Positions 24,501 to 34,861 of a stretch of DNA of 64,000 nt are shown one piece after another. Under the pieces are notes generated by a model. The model was not told the origin of the DNA, did no database searches, and was given only the letters and a program-made list of their open reading frames with translations. The position numbers were made by a program, and so were the translations under genes. The stretch's first letter is position 1; each line of letters opens with the position of its first letter. This DNA is from Haliotis asinina. Its lineage: Eukaryota; Mollusca; Gastropoda; Lepetellida; Haliotidae. The DNA lies in the NCBI RefSeq assembly GCF_037392515.1, contig NC_090288.1, positions 3,527,501 through 3,591,500 of the forward strand, read 5' to 3'.

Positions 24501-25962
24501 CTTTTCACAATAATTTTCTGATTACGTAAATATGACAAAATAAAAGAAAAGGCATGGGGCTGTTATGACATATCACAACTGTAAAAAACATCGTCATATT
24601 TTTCCCTTAACCAGTGGATTAGATGTTTGACTTTTATCTTGCATCTTATTTGTTCCCGAAAAGAACCCAGTCAGTGTACGCTGTTCCTTTTCACTGCTGA
24701 AAGTCATAGATTTTTCACTATGCACGCAATGATTATCACGTGCAAGGCTATAAATAAATAAAGGAGTGTGGCAGTGTACGACTGTCTGTATCAGCCAATC
24801 AGATGGCATGGCTTGACCTGCATATGCGCAATGTGCTAAAGTCTATATCCAGATGTCCCAAGACGTTGTTTTTAACTGCAATTTACCAATAAATGGCAAC
24901 TCAATGCAATGAAAAATTTCCCCACAACAGCTACCGATGGCAGTTCAAAATACCAGATCATCCCATTTTTATCAGTAAAAACTGGTATTTACCGGAGGAC
25001 AGGAACACTGATTTTATATCATATTACCATCATCAAGAGGTTCCAAATGACACATTGTTTTTCTCTTTCTGCAATGTTTAAAGAAATATTGCACCACAAT
25101 GTGTCATGATGACAAATATCTTGTTAACCACATATGTGAAAGTCTTGATATGCCTTTGCTAATGATTCCTTCCTAATAAAATGGAAGCTTTTCTAACACT
25201 GGGCATCGAGAATATAGCGACACCTTTTGGGACACCCCTCGTATAAAAGAATATTTATGTGCATGATATGAATAAATTGTAAAATCCACCATTGTGATTC
25301 CCTGTTGTCGTGTTATAAAATGGATCAACTTTAACTCATAAGTGCAATCAATGTTTATGTACAATAATTAACAAAAGTTACATCACCATGTTGAGTGTTG
25401 AGTTCACAGGGAATTTGGTGAGTATACATCACCATGACAACCAAGGTAACAAATTCTCGTACGTTTTCTTAATAACAAAATAGCCAGAGTTACAAATCAA
25501 GTCACTGACAGTGACACTAGTTGAATCGAGCATGTCCATACTTAAATTTATCATGTACAGCATATCGCCAAACGATACACATTACAATAAGCCAGAGCCC
25601 CTGTTCGCCCCTAAATTTACCGACACTAACATGAGGGGAAAACAGATTCTGTAGTTTCACCTCCTGCCCTAGTTCAGCTAGCTGAACTACTCCTGACTAA
25701 AAGTTAAGGTGAACAGCGTCCATAGTTACATCGAATGCACATATGATCTACTATTTTAGTACTATGTTTGCAAGCCCACTGGGCACTGACAACGTGTACA
25801 TTCCCAGCCAAGTGTCAACTTCACATTGACTGCACAGACATACAAAAGGTTACAACAAGCTTACCAGTAAGCAGCAACTACAGATGCAATCTTCAACGAT
25901 TTTGAAGCAAACGATTCCATTTTTACTTTCCTTCCACCAGGATAATAACCAAATGAACGCAT
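9561..25962 (-). CDS. SLC35C1: GDP-fucose transporter 1 (Golgi), six coding exons
   Basis: Carries GDP-fucose from cytosol into the Golgi lumen in exchange for GMP, feeding fucosyltransferases. Coding exons, all with GT-AG borders: 25865-25962 (or from 25920), 19976-20036, 13433-13573, 12688-12804, 11904-12012 and 9561-10102. Phases join exactly, giving 355 residues from the ATG at 25962 or 341 from the one at 25920; the human protein has 364. Conserved family wording includes [65 protein letters not shown] and [16 protein letters not shown] in the expected order. About ten membrane helices are expected for this drug/metabolite transporter family. The last exon covers nearly half the protein. 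The start is uncertain because the N-terminus is not conserved. It stands head to head with DPM3. Introns are full of mobile elements, the largest being 20037-25864 and 13574-19975. Confidence 0.96.
11146..11450. mobile_element. TTAA-bounded foldback element (piggyBac-type MITE candidate)
   Basis: Both ends read TTAACATGTTGACTGCC inward, and the two halves are inverted copies of each other over about 130 bases, including ATTCTGGTTGAATTTGCCACT and AGGCACAAGAA blocks. The TTAA at each outer edge is the target site used by piggyBac-type transposases. Just inside the ends lie small palindromes around GAGTATACTC. It has no coding capacity and lies in SLC35C1 intron 5. Confidence 0.75.
11733..11884 (-). 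mobile_element. SINE family B copy
   Basis: Minus strand: GCAGCCTAGTGTTTAAAGC, ATGGGTACAATGTGTGAAGC, CCATTTCTGGCAGCCC and CAATATT-containing tail. Its head ends about 20 bases from SLC35C1 exon 5, on the donor side in intron 5. Confidence 0.8.
12268..12425 (-). mobile_element. SINE family A copy, partial
   Basis: Contains CAATATTCCAGCTACATGGC, GGTCCGTAATTAATCGA, GACCAGACAGACCAGG, GAGCATCGATCTACACA and a shortened head with AGGCACCTCTTA. It lies in SLC35C1 intron 4. Confidence 0.75.
13186..13325 (-). mobile_element. SINE family B copy, diverged
   Basis: Minus strand: GGTAGCCTAGTGGTTCAAGT, GACCTGGGTGCTATTCCC, ATATGGGTGTTATATATGAAG and a tail with TTGCCAAAGCAACATAAAAC. It lies in SLC35C1 intron 3. 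Confidence 0.7.
14183..14338. mobile_element. Foldback MITE, about 156 bp
   Basis: Left arm AGGAGAAAAAACTCCTCC...GGTAGACAATGTAAAAC and right arm GTTTTACATTATCTACC...GGAGGTGTTTTTTCTCCT are inverted copies over about 43 bases with few mismatches. The middle is GC-rich (GGGTCGGGAAATCCC). No coding part is present and the superfamily is unknown. SLC35C1 intron 2. Confidence 0.7.
14734..15202 (-). mobile_element. 5'-truncated LINE with 3' GTCT-type tail
   Basis: Minus strand: an open frame (stop near 14867) holding the C-terminal end of a non-LTR reverse transcriptase protein, with phrases RCNAHNFKI and [19 protein letters not shown] (a zinc-knuckle-like CPxC...H...C region) typical of the LINE C-terminus. 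A short 3' untranslated part follows, ending AATAAAGATCTGTCTGTCTG. The simple-repeat tail fits CR1/L2-like LINEs. A direct repeat ACTTGGATACTGA(C/T)AGAC flanks it at 14721-14738 and 15203-15220 and is the target-site duplication, so this is a bona fide target-primed insertion that lost its 5' part. Confidence 0.85.
15222..15275 (-). mobile_element. SINE family B tail fragment
   Basis: Only the tail half remains: on the minus strand, TGATATAGCTGGAATATTAC then AGAAGCAGTGCAAACCCATACTCATT. It abuts the LINE target-site duplication, so the LINE probably landed at the edge of this older SINE. Confidence 0.5.
15716..15890 (+). repeat. Inverted-repeat element D, copy 1
   Basis: Contains GTTCACTGGTCCCTCAGAG and CCCATGGGTTGATG near one end and the inverse (CATCAACCCATGG, CTAGTGACTAGAGAAC) about 90 bases further on. 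The same element, other orientation, is at 58930-59135, including the flanking TTCAAAATTAACATTGAGGTG. Non-autonomous DNA transposon candidate. Confidence 0.6.
18387..18715 (-). mobile_element. SINE family A copy with expanded (ACTC)n tail
   Basis: 18387-18480 is about 23 perfect copies of GAGT (ACTC on the minus strand), followed directly by a family A body: GGTGGTCTGTAAATAATCGA, GAGTCTGG, GAGCATTGATCTACACAA and GTCTGACCGTCC. The microsatellite occupies the place of the normal short CTCACTCAC tail of this SINE. It lies in SLC35C1 intron 2. Confidence 0.85.
20059..20142. mobile_element. Small foldback element next to SLC35C1 exon 2
   Basis: Two inverted arms of about 35 bases (ATTAATACACGAGCGAGTGT...CATATTGTTTTT and its inverse) enclose a short loop, 84 bases in all. 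It starts only 22 bases upstream of the exon 2 splice acceptor on the minus strand, where the branch site normally lies. Confidence 0.65.
20420..20905 (-). mobile_element. Crypton-type tyrosine recombinase relic
   Basis: Minus strand translation gives the end of a tyrosine recombinase: a [12 protein letters not shown] piece (compare the TNHSxRK motif), then in another frame [21 protein letters not shown] (20751-20810), which carries the catalytic His and the terminal Tyr in the GHKN...NNY arrangement, and finally [14 protein letters not shown] (about 20530-20577) in a third frame, matching the C-terminal glycine-rich segment of Crypton proteins. At least two frame changes separate these pieces and the catalytic Arg of the HSxRK motif reads Ser. 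It is therefore a dead DNA transposon. Only the C-terminal third is present; a SINE at 21051 lies upstream. SLC35C1 intron 1. Confidence 0.75.
21051..21300 (-). mobile_element. SINE family A, near full length
   Basis: The best-preserved family A copy: tail GAGTGAGTGAGTTTAGTTTT, CAATATTACAGCTATATGGC, CTGTAAATAATCGAGTCTGG, GACCAGACAATCCAGTGAG, CATCGATCTGAACAATTGGG, GTCAACCAAGTCAGCGAGCC, TTACGACAAGC and GCATGGGTTGCTGAAGGCC. Listed in plus-strand reading; the SINE sense strand is minus. Confidence 0.9.
22095..22227 (-). mobile_element. Pogo/Tigger-like terminal fragment
   Basis: Minus strand reads TACAGTTGTGCCCCATTTAT, then CCGAACCTCAGATATCCG and AACGAAAATTCCCTAGAACG. A CAGTNNNNCCCC end followed by TATCCGAA-type phrases is common at the ends of pogo/Tigger elements. 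The other end was not found. Only a terminal piece is claimed. Confidence 0.4.
22999..25241. mobile_element. 2.2-kb element with mariner-type ends, no transposase
   Basis: Left end CGAGGGGTGTCCCA and right end (inverse) TGGGACACCCCTCG match over 14 bases, and each is flanked by TA, the mariner target site. The interior has no transposase-like frame. Either a long non-autonomous element, or an element that has gained other sequence, or two separate relic ends. It lies in SLC35C1 intron 1. Confidence 0.5.
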
Positions 25963-26933
25963 TGACCCGCCTGGTCCGTGGTGTATATATCCACGCCTCA
26001 GAAACCGGTTTTCGCACCACACAAGCAACCGTACCAATAATATCCGGGTAACCTAATTTCACGAGAGTGTTCCTTGAGATCACAACGTGGTGCAGTAATT
26101 GTTGGCGTCATGAAATTGTCCCATTAGTCAATATAACACATAATCATTGCATTAGCTATTGTTATAATTTCGTATTTGTTCGAGCTGTTGTTGTTGATCA
26201 CGAAAACTTTGTGAATCAATATTTACAGTAAACTATTTTACTCAACACCGTTTTTGACGATTTTTGACCGACGTAAAAGTATGCAACATGGGGAGATGAA
26301 ATGACGATAATGTGGTCTCCCCGGGGCTAATCAACACTTAAAACGGTCTCGATAGGCTGTAAAGTTAATTTTCTTTATCCTTTAGAGAATCAGACGTTTA
26401 GCTACTTTTGTCATAACGTTTTATGTTAGGGGGCCTTTATTGTGGTATTACATTTTTAGTCAAAATATCAGTTAATGTATTAAAATCAACTAAATTCTAT
26501 ATTTGATGAAGAATGAACTGAAATATTTATTAGTTCTTGTTTAATTTTATTTATTTGTTCGTAACTTTGTTTGGAAAATAATTGCAAACTTCTGATGAAC
26601 GACATTATCCCTTTTTATGAAAATAGTTCAAGTAAATAAATAATAAAACGGAATAAAAATGTATATTTAATGTTATTTTAAATACACAGATATATGTTTT
26701 ACAATATTTGAATGTGGTTATTTTAAGTATGTACAAATTATATGTATATTTCTATTTGGTAGGTACATACAGTTGTTTTGGAAGTATTTCCGATGAAAAT
26801 ATTCCAGGCGAAGGTTAGATTTTTAGAACGTCCTTTGCCGGTGCGTGTCCACTTTTCGTCTGCTGGCGTGGCAAAGAATTTAGAGCAAACATTCTTGAAA
26901 TATCCGACCGCATGTTCTTTTGTTCCTAGGAAA
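25963..26933. promoter_or_regulatory. Head-to-head promoter region of SLC35C1 and DPM3
   Basis: About 970 bases separate the two start codons, which point away from each other. No TATA box in a convincing position was seen for either gene. Transcription starts cannot be placed from sequence alone. In-frame ATGs at 26778 and 26793 lie upstream of the chosen DPM3 start, so its transcription start probably falls after them. A shared promoter is an inference from the spacing. Confidence 0.5.
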
Positions 26934-29900
26934 ATGGTAATTCTGTCTATTTGTTTAGATATTCAGCAATGCCAGTTTTCAGATATTGTTAATTTACTGA
27001 TGGGCTGTGGGTTTATGGTTTATGTTCTGGTAAAACAGTAGGCTCATGGTTACGTCAAATCTAGACGATCTCTCAGCTACGTCAAATCATATACTAGAAG
27101 ATGAGAACGAGGTATGGATGTGCGTATGAAGTGATTGACATTGCCGGAATAATCGGTCAGTTTCTGTTGACTCAAATGCCAAGTAGCATGAATTCGTAGC
27201 AATATTATTATTATATATCTGGACCGAGTTACATCTCTTGTTTTCTGACTGCCTCTTGACAAGTCTGATGCAATGCTTGTCATGGCCGCCTTATGCTGTT
27301 TATTTACCCCCAACATAATCACATTTCTGTACTGTTGCTAATCAACAATCAATAAAAAAAAATCCCTTGCCTTGCCTGGGCCCCAAGGTCGTTTTGGGTG
27401 CTAGCAGAGACCATCTATTATATGGTCTCTGGTGCTAGGAGGTGTGCCTCAGTTAGGTTTTTGAATACAGAAATGTGTGTACCCCAAGGTATAGAAAAGT
27501 AGAAAGGTAGCCAAAATACACAAACATGGCCATGTACCATTTCCAGACTGTAACTCCTTCAACCCAGTGAATTGCAGATATCACAGACATTTTTACAGAC
27601 TGTTCACCCTTGTTGTTTGTTTAGATGAAATACATTTTCTAGTGCAAATATGATTGCTGTATTTAAAAGTGGTCGGGCAAATGGGAACAAGTTGTGTAGC
27701 ATTGCCTAATACTCTGTATATTGCATTACTTACTATGAATGATTAATAACCAGTAGTTCTCAAATAGTAACAGCAGTGCCTGCATGGACTGATCTCTTTG
27801 ACGCCTCTGAAAGTAGAAATGAATGTTATGCAATTTCCACCAGGAAACATACCCAACCATATGTTGACATAGATGCAAGCTGAACTTATGGGGCATCAAC
27901 ATGGATAATATCATGGATGTGATGTACTCAGCTGCACTAGGTAATCTAAGCTCAAGGCTCCCCATTTTAATGCCCCCTGGGTAAGATCAGTTAATCTTTT
28001 TTATGGCTATCATATTGCCCACAGTGTTTCCTGTGGTCCATAGCCATCTTATCAAACAACTTTTCAAACTAGTTAATTAGACTACTTGTTTTAAACGGAT
28101 TAAGAAGGAACATTTTCCAACAACGTGTAGATATGTCTATGACAGTGAATAAATAACATGTGAAAATAATTGTAAAACTCATATTTATGTTTGAGGGAGG
28201 ACAGAGAGAGATGAGAGTTTCAAGCTCTACTTAATCTGGACTCCAGACAAGAGCAGTATCTGCATATGTACAGATGAACAATATGCCCCATACAGTAGGA
28301 GATAATTCAGAAAACATAGCAGATACGCACCACAGCAGTGATGTACAGTCTTGGAATCATTTATAAACATATTTATATGAAGAAACATTATTCTATTGTT
28401 TATGGACCTGTTTACACAAGAGTAGCTATGTTCTGGTACATATATGAAACGAAACATAAGATAGCTGATGCTCCATTAATTTCTATTCAGTACTCTCAAT
28501 TTAGCCTAAAGTTTTTCCAGTACTGCTGTATTGAAAAAAAATAAGGAGTACATATTCCTGGTGTTCAAAACTTCTCTAGAAGCCCGTTTACACAAAAATA
28601 AGAAATTCTTGAATAAGATGTAATGTGTTATACTGTCTTTAAATATTGCAGAAAATATGAGTCTGAGCAAAATTATCAAACAGTATATTTTTAAATGTTT
28701 GTTAGTAATGGCATTAGTGTAATTATGTATGGTGTTAGAATTCCCTTTTCCTCAAGTGAGGCATGTAGTGACAAGGCAGTCTTGATGCTTGTTAGATTGT
28801 TCCCCTCCCCTCCATCCCTTTCATTGAAATGTACAATAGGTCATCACTGCTTGTGCTGACATAAACGCATGGTTTTATAGCATTGGAGTAAGTATGGAGA
28901 GTGGAAGGTGAAGGGGTAATTCTCAGCTGTGAAATACGGAGAGACGTTAAATCATTGTACTTGTGGTTATCCTGCCTGGAACCTGGATTTCAGTTTTAAG
29001 TCATTCTATGGTGTCTAAGTAGGGCCCATGTTAACCTGTAGGATACATCCAGACACATAAATTGACTTGAATATTATGATCTGTGTAGTCCAGGAGAAAA
29101 GATAGACTCAGACTATCAGACTAGAGGCTAAAATCCTGAACAGTTTCTGTGTCGTAAATAAGTTGTGCATGATATTGCTACACACTTTGCATCACTGACA
29201 ATGGCATGAAATAGCATTCACTCCCTCATACAAACCAAAGGTTTGGTGAATCAGTCTCAGGCTTGTTTTTTTCTTATTTGCCTGATTAAATGTTTTCATG
29301 AAAAAAATGGAGAAGAAATAAGTCCAAAGTTAATATCTCACATAAAAATACTTTGGTGATTACTAGCTCTGTGTTTTTAAAAATTCACCAACAACTCTTA
29401 TGGTATGTTTCATGGATATTTCATGAAACAGAGCAGATTTTGTGCATGATGAACTAGTACATTTAAGATAAAGTTTCCTCATTTAGCATATATTTTGATA
29501 AATCAAATATTTAAGCCAAAGTGACTTTGTCAATTCAGAAATTTAGTGAATTTGTCAATGTAAAGCTGCCTTTGGTAGAAGGCATCTTTGATCTAACAAA
29601 GATAATAGCATAATTTGTTTTACTTTACCATCTTTATGTCATTATGTCTATATGGGTTTTTTTTCTTGGAATTCAGGTTCCCAAATTGTTCCAGTGGCTC
29701 ATTGGCATCAGCCTGCTGATGTCAGTATGGTTCAGCATAGTCTTTGGCTACGTGAAGCTTGATATGCCAGGAAACTGCATGGAGGTTGTACAAGTGGTAT
29801 GGAGAATCTGTTGTTTTAGTCAAGACTCTGAAATACTGTTTAAAGCCTGATCAACATTATCGAGCCTAATACCCAATTTCACCAAAGTCCAAAACATTTA

Positions 29901-31897
29901 AGACCTCTATCACTTCATCTGTCTTCCCACATCAAGGTGCTATCACATGATGTAAATGAAAAACTTAAAGTGGATTTAAACCCAACTCTTAGCACAATGG
30001 TGTGTCATTTGAAATTAACCATGTAGAGTTGTGTCCCTTTGAAATGCTTGCCAGTGATGATTGTCATCTCTAATTTGACCTGTTTTCCATACGACTGAAA
30101 TTCTGTGTAAACAATCCATCACACAACAAACTTAAGTTTAACAACACATGTTGTTGAAATTTTAAAAGCTGTCAAACTCGCACTTTCACACGTCCAAGAT
30201 GTGTTGCCAAACTTTCGTGTCATGTGAACATTATGGCTATATCAGTACATTTAGGTGACAATTTCGTCGACAGATTGGTTGTTTCTGAACAACACAAGTT
30301 TGACCACAGACATCAAACTCAAGTTTGACAACTCCAAACTTTTGATGGAAAGTTGTTGAAAATAGAGACCTATCCTCTATTTAAACAACAGTTTGACAAC
30401 ACTGAAATTGGTGTTGGTGGCGAGTTGTTGGAAAGTTCACACTCTCAAACTCAAGTTTGACAACATGTAGTTTACCATTTGAAGGCCGCTTAAGGCAGTA
30501 TTAAATCAAATTCATTATATCTTTCAGATGCCCCTATATCTGTTGATGTGTTTTGCTGTAAGTATACAAGTATATTTATCCCCAGTGTTATATAAAATTC
30601 ATTATCTGCAAAATGTATGGTATTTTATCTTCAGGTGTGATGAGGTGTCACAATATTTATACACTTCAAAGCTGAACAATGTTGTATTGACTCGGATAGC
30701 TAGTATACTTATCTCACAAAAAAAATTTTCAGGAAAATAAGAAATTTGCTAAATGTAATAATGAGTTCTTTACATTGTTAACAGTTCGGTAAGTACTGAC
30801 ATTGATTAAATTATAGTGCCCATGTTGAAATAATGATAGAAATGTTGTTTTTGTTCTCAAACAGTAGATAAAATTAAACTTGTGATTGTAAATATTTTGT
30901 TGTAAGTAGCAATGATAATCTCTTGTCATTTCAGTGTTACTCTTTGGCTGTGGTGGGATATAGGGTGGCAACGTTTAATGACTGTGTGGATGCATCAGAA
31001 GAACTAAAAAGGGTAAATATGATTCTAGTTAGGAATTATAGCCAGTGAGGGTTTCTTGTTAACAATGTGGTAGATTTGGCTCCAGTGTGGAGGTTGATGG
31101 AAACACAAGATTCCTTGATTTGAATAATGAAATAAATCATTATATAGTACTAACGCTTGATGTCTGTGAGTTTAATTTTACACTGCACTTAGCAATATTC
31201 CAGCTATATGGTGGCCATCTGGAAATAATTGAGTCTGGACCAGACAATCCAGTGATCAACAGCATGCACATCGATCTGCACATTTGGGAACGTCAGCGAG
31301 CCTGACCACCCAATCCCGTTAGTCGCTGTTTACGAAAAGCATGGTTACTAAAGATCAATTCCAACTGCATCTTCACAGCTTGAAGTTTGATGTGCCAGTA
31401 TTACTCACTTAAGAAGTATTTCTTCCTTACTCAAATTTCACCTGAAAACCATAAACCTGAACATAATCTTTTTCGCTATCAAGGACACACATGAAAGAGA
31501 ACATTTGTTAATCCCAGTTACACACTGTAGACGATGATAATAAAGAGATTTCCAAGACACCTGCCTATACATTATGATAATCCCATGTACTAAAAGATTT
31601 AGTGGTATATGATTGTCTACCTGTGACTGACGCTACAGTGACTACTGATAATTTATAATGTATTCCACAGAAATATTTCTTGTCATATTTGTTTGTTTAT
31701 CGCGCTATATTTAAGATTTTTGTGGTGTACACACTGACTATCTGCTAGTAGTTGTCTTTCAGGTTTTAACCAAATTTTCTTACCAATGGTCGTCTATTGT
31801 TTTATCAATTCCAATATACAGTTTTGTTTGTTTTTTGCAGCAAATAAAGGAAGCCAAAGCGGATTTGAAGAAGAAAGGATTTAAATATGCTGATTAA
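26934..31897 (+). CDS. DPM3: Dolichol-phosphate mannosyltransferase subunit 3, five coding exons
   Basis: Small ER membrane subunit that holds the catalytic DPM1 in the dolichol-phosphate-mannose synthase, which makes the mannose donor for N-glycans, GPI anchors and O-mannose. Coding exons: 26934-26936 (ATG only), 29677-29796, 30528-30557 (30-base microexon), 30935-31012 and 31841-31897; all have GT-AG borders, and every join is in phase 0. The product has 95 residues; human has 92. Signature wording: PKLFQWL near the start, two hydrophobic helices, then [20 protein letters not shown] and [14 protein letters not shown], the C-terminal helix that binds DPM1. The start is chosen because MVPKLFQWL aligns with the usual MTKL start. 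Alternatives: an upstream in-frame ATG at 26778, or an exon 26793-26813 (MKIFQAK) spliced to exon 2. The other exons are secure. Confidence 0.93.
30125..30475. repeat. Palindrome-rich stretch in DPM3 intron 2
   Basis: The near-palindrome CAAACTCAAGTTTGACAAC occurs twice, and variants (AAACTTAAGTTTAACAAC, ACAAGTTTGACCAC, AACAGTTTGACAAC) several more times within 350 bases. The ends are roughly inverted to each other (ACATGTTGT). It is probably a decayed MITE or a clustered insertion, just before the 30-base microexon. Confidence 0.45.
31165..31365 (-). mobile_element. SINE family A copy in DPM3 intron 4
   Basis: Blocks CAATATTCCAGCTATATGG, AATAATTGAGTCTGGACC, CAATCCAGTGATCAACAGC, CATCGATCTGCACATTTGGG, CGAGCCTGACCACCCAATCC and GTTAGTCGC are present. 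A short internal gap falls between GGGAACG and TCAGCGAG relative to the 21051 copy. Confidence 0.85.
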
Positions 31898-31905
31898 CAA
31901 CCGTC

Positions 31906-31911
31906 AATAAA
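31906..31911 (+). terminator. Candidate DPM3 poly(A) signal
   Basis: AATAAA begins 9 bases after the DPM3 stop codon, followed by T-rich sequence (ATATTTTTGT). If used, the 3' untranslated region would be only about 30 bases, which is unusually short. Confidence 0.5.
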
Positions 31912-33852
31912 TTCACAAAAATATTTTTGTATTCTTAATGCAACCAGTGGGAGCCATGTCCTTGACAATGACATTTCATTTGGGTAGAATATTTCACATT
32001 CATAGTGTGATACAGATCTGAACGTAACCAATGACAGAAACATTTACTTTCAGAGAAATTGTTTGTGGCAATATCTGTTGATGAACATATCTCTGTTACG
32101 AGAGGTTAATGTGCTGTAGATTTTCCAATATGTGCAGTTGTTCAGGGGTTATGCAAACACAAGGTCAGCCTGAACAGGCCCCGTATGATCACATAGCAAA
32201 CTTTTACAATCACATTTACGATCACATGTACCATCTGAAGTTACAGGCATTTACAGGGCTTAATTTAATGCAAGTTAATCTTCTTCCACCAGGTACTATC
32301 TAAGATAAAAACCTGGCTCCACCAGAGCATTGCTTTTATTACAATGTGTAATGAAAAACAGTATTCTTTTGAATTGTTCAGATAATTTTTCTGAAGTCTA
32401 CCCACTCAATAACTGATTTGCACCTGTGCAAGATCAAGTAATAACAAGGTTGCACATTGTAACAATGGGTTGCACCCATGCAAGTATCAAAACATTGAAC
32501 TGAGCCCTGATTTAGGTTGAATATATCCTGCTATACCAGACACAGATAACAGGATGTACTAATATCAACTTCATGCTGAAGAATTACTGTTTGTGAAACA
32601 TCATGTCAAGGTGGGAGTATATCGTGATAAATATTGTTATCCATCATACTGGTTCATCTGTTTGCATCATTCAAGCTCGAGATGTATGTGTGTACTAGAC
32701 CCCAGTTTGCCAAAATGGACCGGAAGTCAGGTCAGGTATAAACTCATGCAGAGATTCACCCATTGGATGTGCCAGAATCCCTTCATTGTGATCGAGATCC
32801 AAAGTTTATATACTTAGTAGCCACAATTTTTTCCTCCAAACTGACAAACTTTTCACAAGACAGTCATTAAATAATATGAAGCAAATTTGGACATTTCCCC
32901 TAGCTATCATTTTGTACAGATGTGGTTACAGGTCTTTCAAATCAAATTAAACACATTGATATAGGTCAATGATTTTGCTCAATACTTTCAGTGGGACCAT
33001 TAATTTATGCTAAATGCCTTCATGACAAGCAAGAGTTTGATATTGATTTGGCACTTCAGATTATAGCTGAAATATTGCCCTTGTGACGTAAATTCATACT
33101 CGCCCATATTGATTTGTTGGATTTTTATTTTTGTCTGCTTTTACAGACAATTTGTTTATCATGTTAAGAAAACTTCTAGAATGACAATTCGCCATTTTGT
33201 CTTATGTGGGTAGATGTCTGCATATATGATAATGGAAGTGTTGATTATATATTTATTGTTGTTTCTAATATGGGAAAAAGTTGAAACATTGAATAGGAAT
33301 GTACATGTGTGTTCAAAAGATACAGAATCATGTGATTATAGATACTGGGTTGTCTTAGACACAAAGTGTGTGAATAATATTCACTGCAAGTCTTTCTTAA
33401 TGCAGATAAATGTTGACATGATTGAAACTAATTAATTTGAGACTTGTACAAAAAATTATGTGAAATGTCTGTGCTGATAAGAAATACATCAATGTTTGTG
33501 ACAATGTCCATTTTTTTTCACTCAAGTTCTTATTCAAAATATGCCATATGTAATAAGCTAATGGCAACACATACACTATGTTGTATTTGCTGTCAGTAGG
33601 CACATAATTGGTCCAAGTCTGTTAGTGAAGGCTGCAAATGTGTAAATAAATACTCAACTATACATCTGGTATCTGAATCATTTTCACACATTCATCACTA
33701 TCATCACATTGTGCATCCTTTGCTGCCTCTGCGAGTCATATTAGGATGTATAACTGTAAATATTGTACCAGAGAAAGTTTTTGTTATACCCTCATGTATA
33801 TTAAAACTGATATTCTGTATGTTTTGTTTGTTTTACTGTTGTGTGAAGAGAG

Positions 33853-34025
33853 ACCAGAAACAGAGTTTGTAAATAACAGTCTGGACCAGACAATCCAGTG
33901 ATCAACACCATGACTCGATCAATCTAAGCAATTGGGATATAATGAGGATGTGTCAATTAAGTCATTGAATCTGACCACACAATTCCGTTAATCACCTCTT
34001 ACTACAAACATGGATTACAGAAGAC
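33853..34025 (-). mobile_element. SINE family A copy, diverged
   Basis: Contains TTTGTAAATAACAGTCTGG, CCAGACAATCCAGTGATCAA, CAATTGGGATATAATGAGGA, CTGACCACACAATTCCGTTA and CACCTCTTACTACAAACATGG. The tail half is missing. Confidence 0.75.
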
Positions 34026-34861
34026 AAATTGTTTTGCAAATATGTGGCAGAGAATCAACTTTGGGTATTTTCCTTATGAGATATTTCAGAGCATGTTGGG
34101 TAATGACTGCTTTTGTAAAGTCATATTTTAGAGGTCACTGCCTATGGATTACATTTGTAAAGGGAATGTTTGCTGAACTATATTGTACCATGCAGGTACA
34201 AAGTATCACCAAAGTACTTTGATTTGCTGAGTAGTCCAAGTTACGCAGTCACATGACATTGAGTGGAAATACATGTTCAAACATGCATCATCTTAAACAT
34301 ACACATCACAAAGAAATTTATAAGGTTGTGTTCATTATCACCTCAAACAAAACAGGGTGGTGTGAAACCGTTGTTGTTCAGATCTTATATACATATGAGC
34401 ATTTATTAACACCACTGGAATCAAAAGTCAGTTTAAAAAGTTCTAATCCAAACACTTGATCATACCTTTAGGTACTGGAATTCATGTGTAAAACACATTC
34501 TTGTATAAAATCTCGAAGCTGTGCATGACTTTGAAGTGATTTGAAAGGTAGGGTTCTATAACAAATATTTTATGGCATGGCAAGAGGAAGATTTTATCAA
34601 AGTACATGATGGCAAACAGCTGACATGCATGACGCTGAAACCCTCTCTAACAACATTGGTGGTGGGTAAACATTGGCTACAGGGTCGACGAGGGGAAGCA
34701 CATGGTCACCTGCGAAGTGAAGGATCGGCCTCCCACGATCTGGAACAGGAAAAGCGTTCTGAAAAGACCAAAGACATTGATAACTGAGTCCTAATTCTTC
34801 TCACAAGGTGCAATCTCACGCTTCATGCTGAGGAATAACGCCCGCAGTGCAGATCGTTTAA

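Noticed and set aside
27395-27432. Hairpin AGAGACCAT...ATGGTCTCT as a small RNA gene
   Set aside because: Nine-base stem only; too short for a microRNA precursor.
34572-34790. Possible exon with VDEGKHMVTCEVKDRPPTIW
   Set aside because: No family recognised, no donor or neighbouring exon found; left as unassigned within the intergenic entry.
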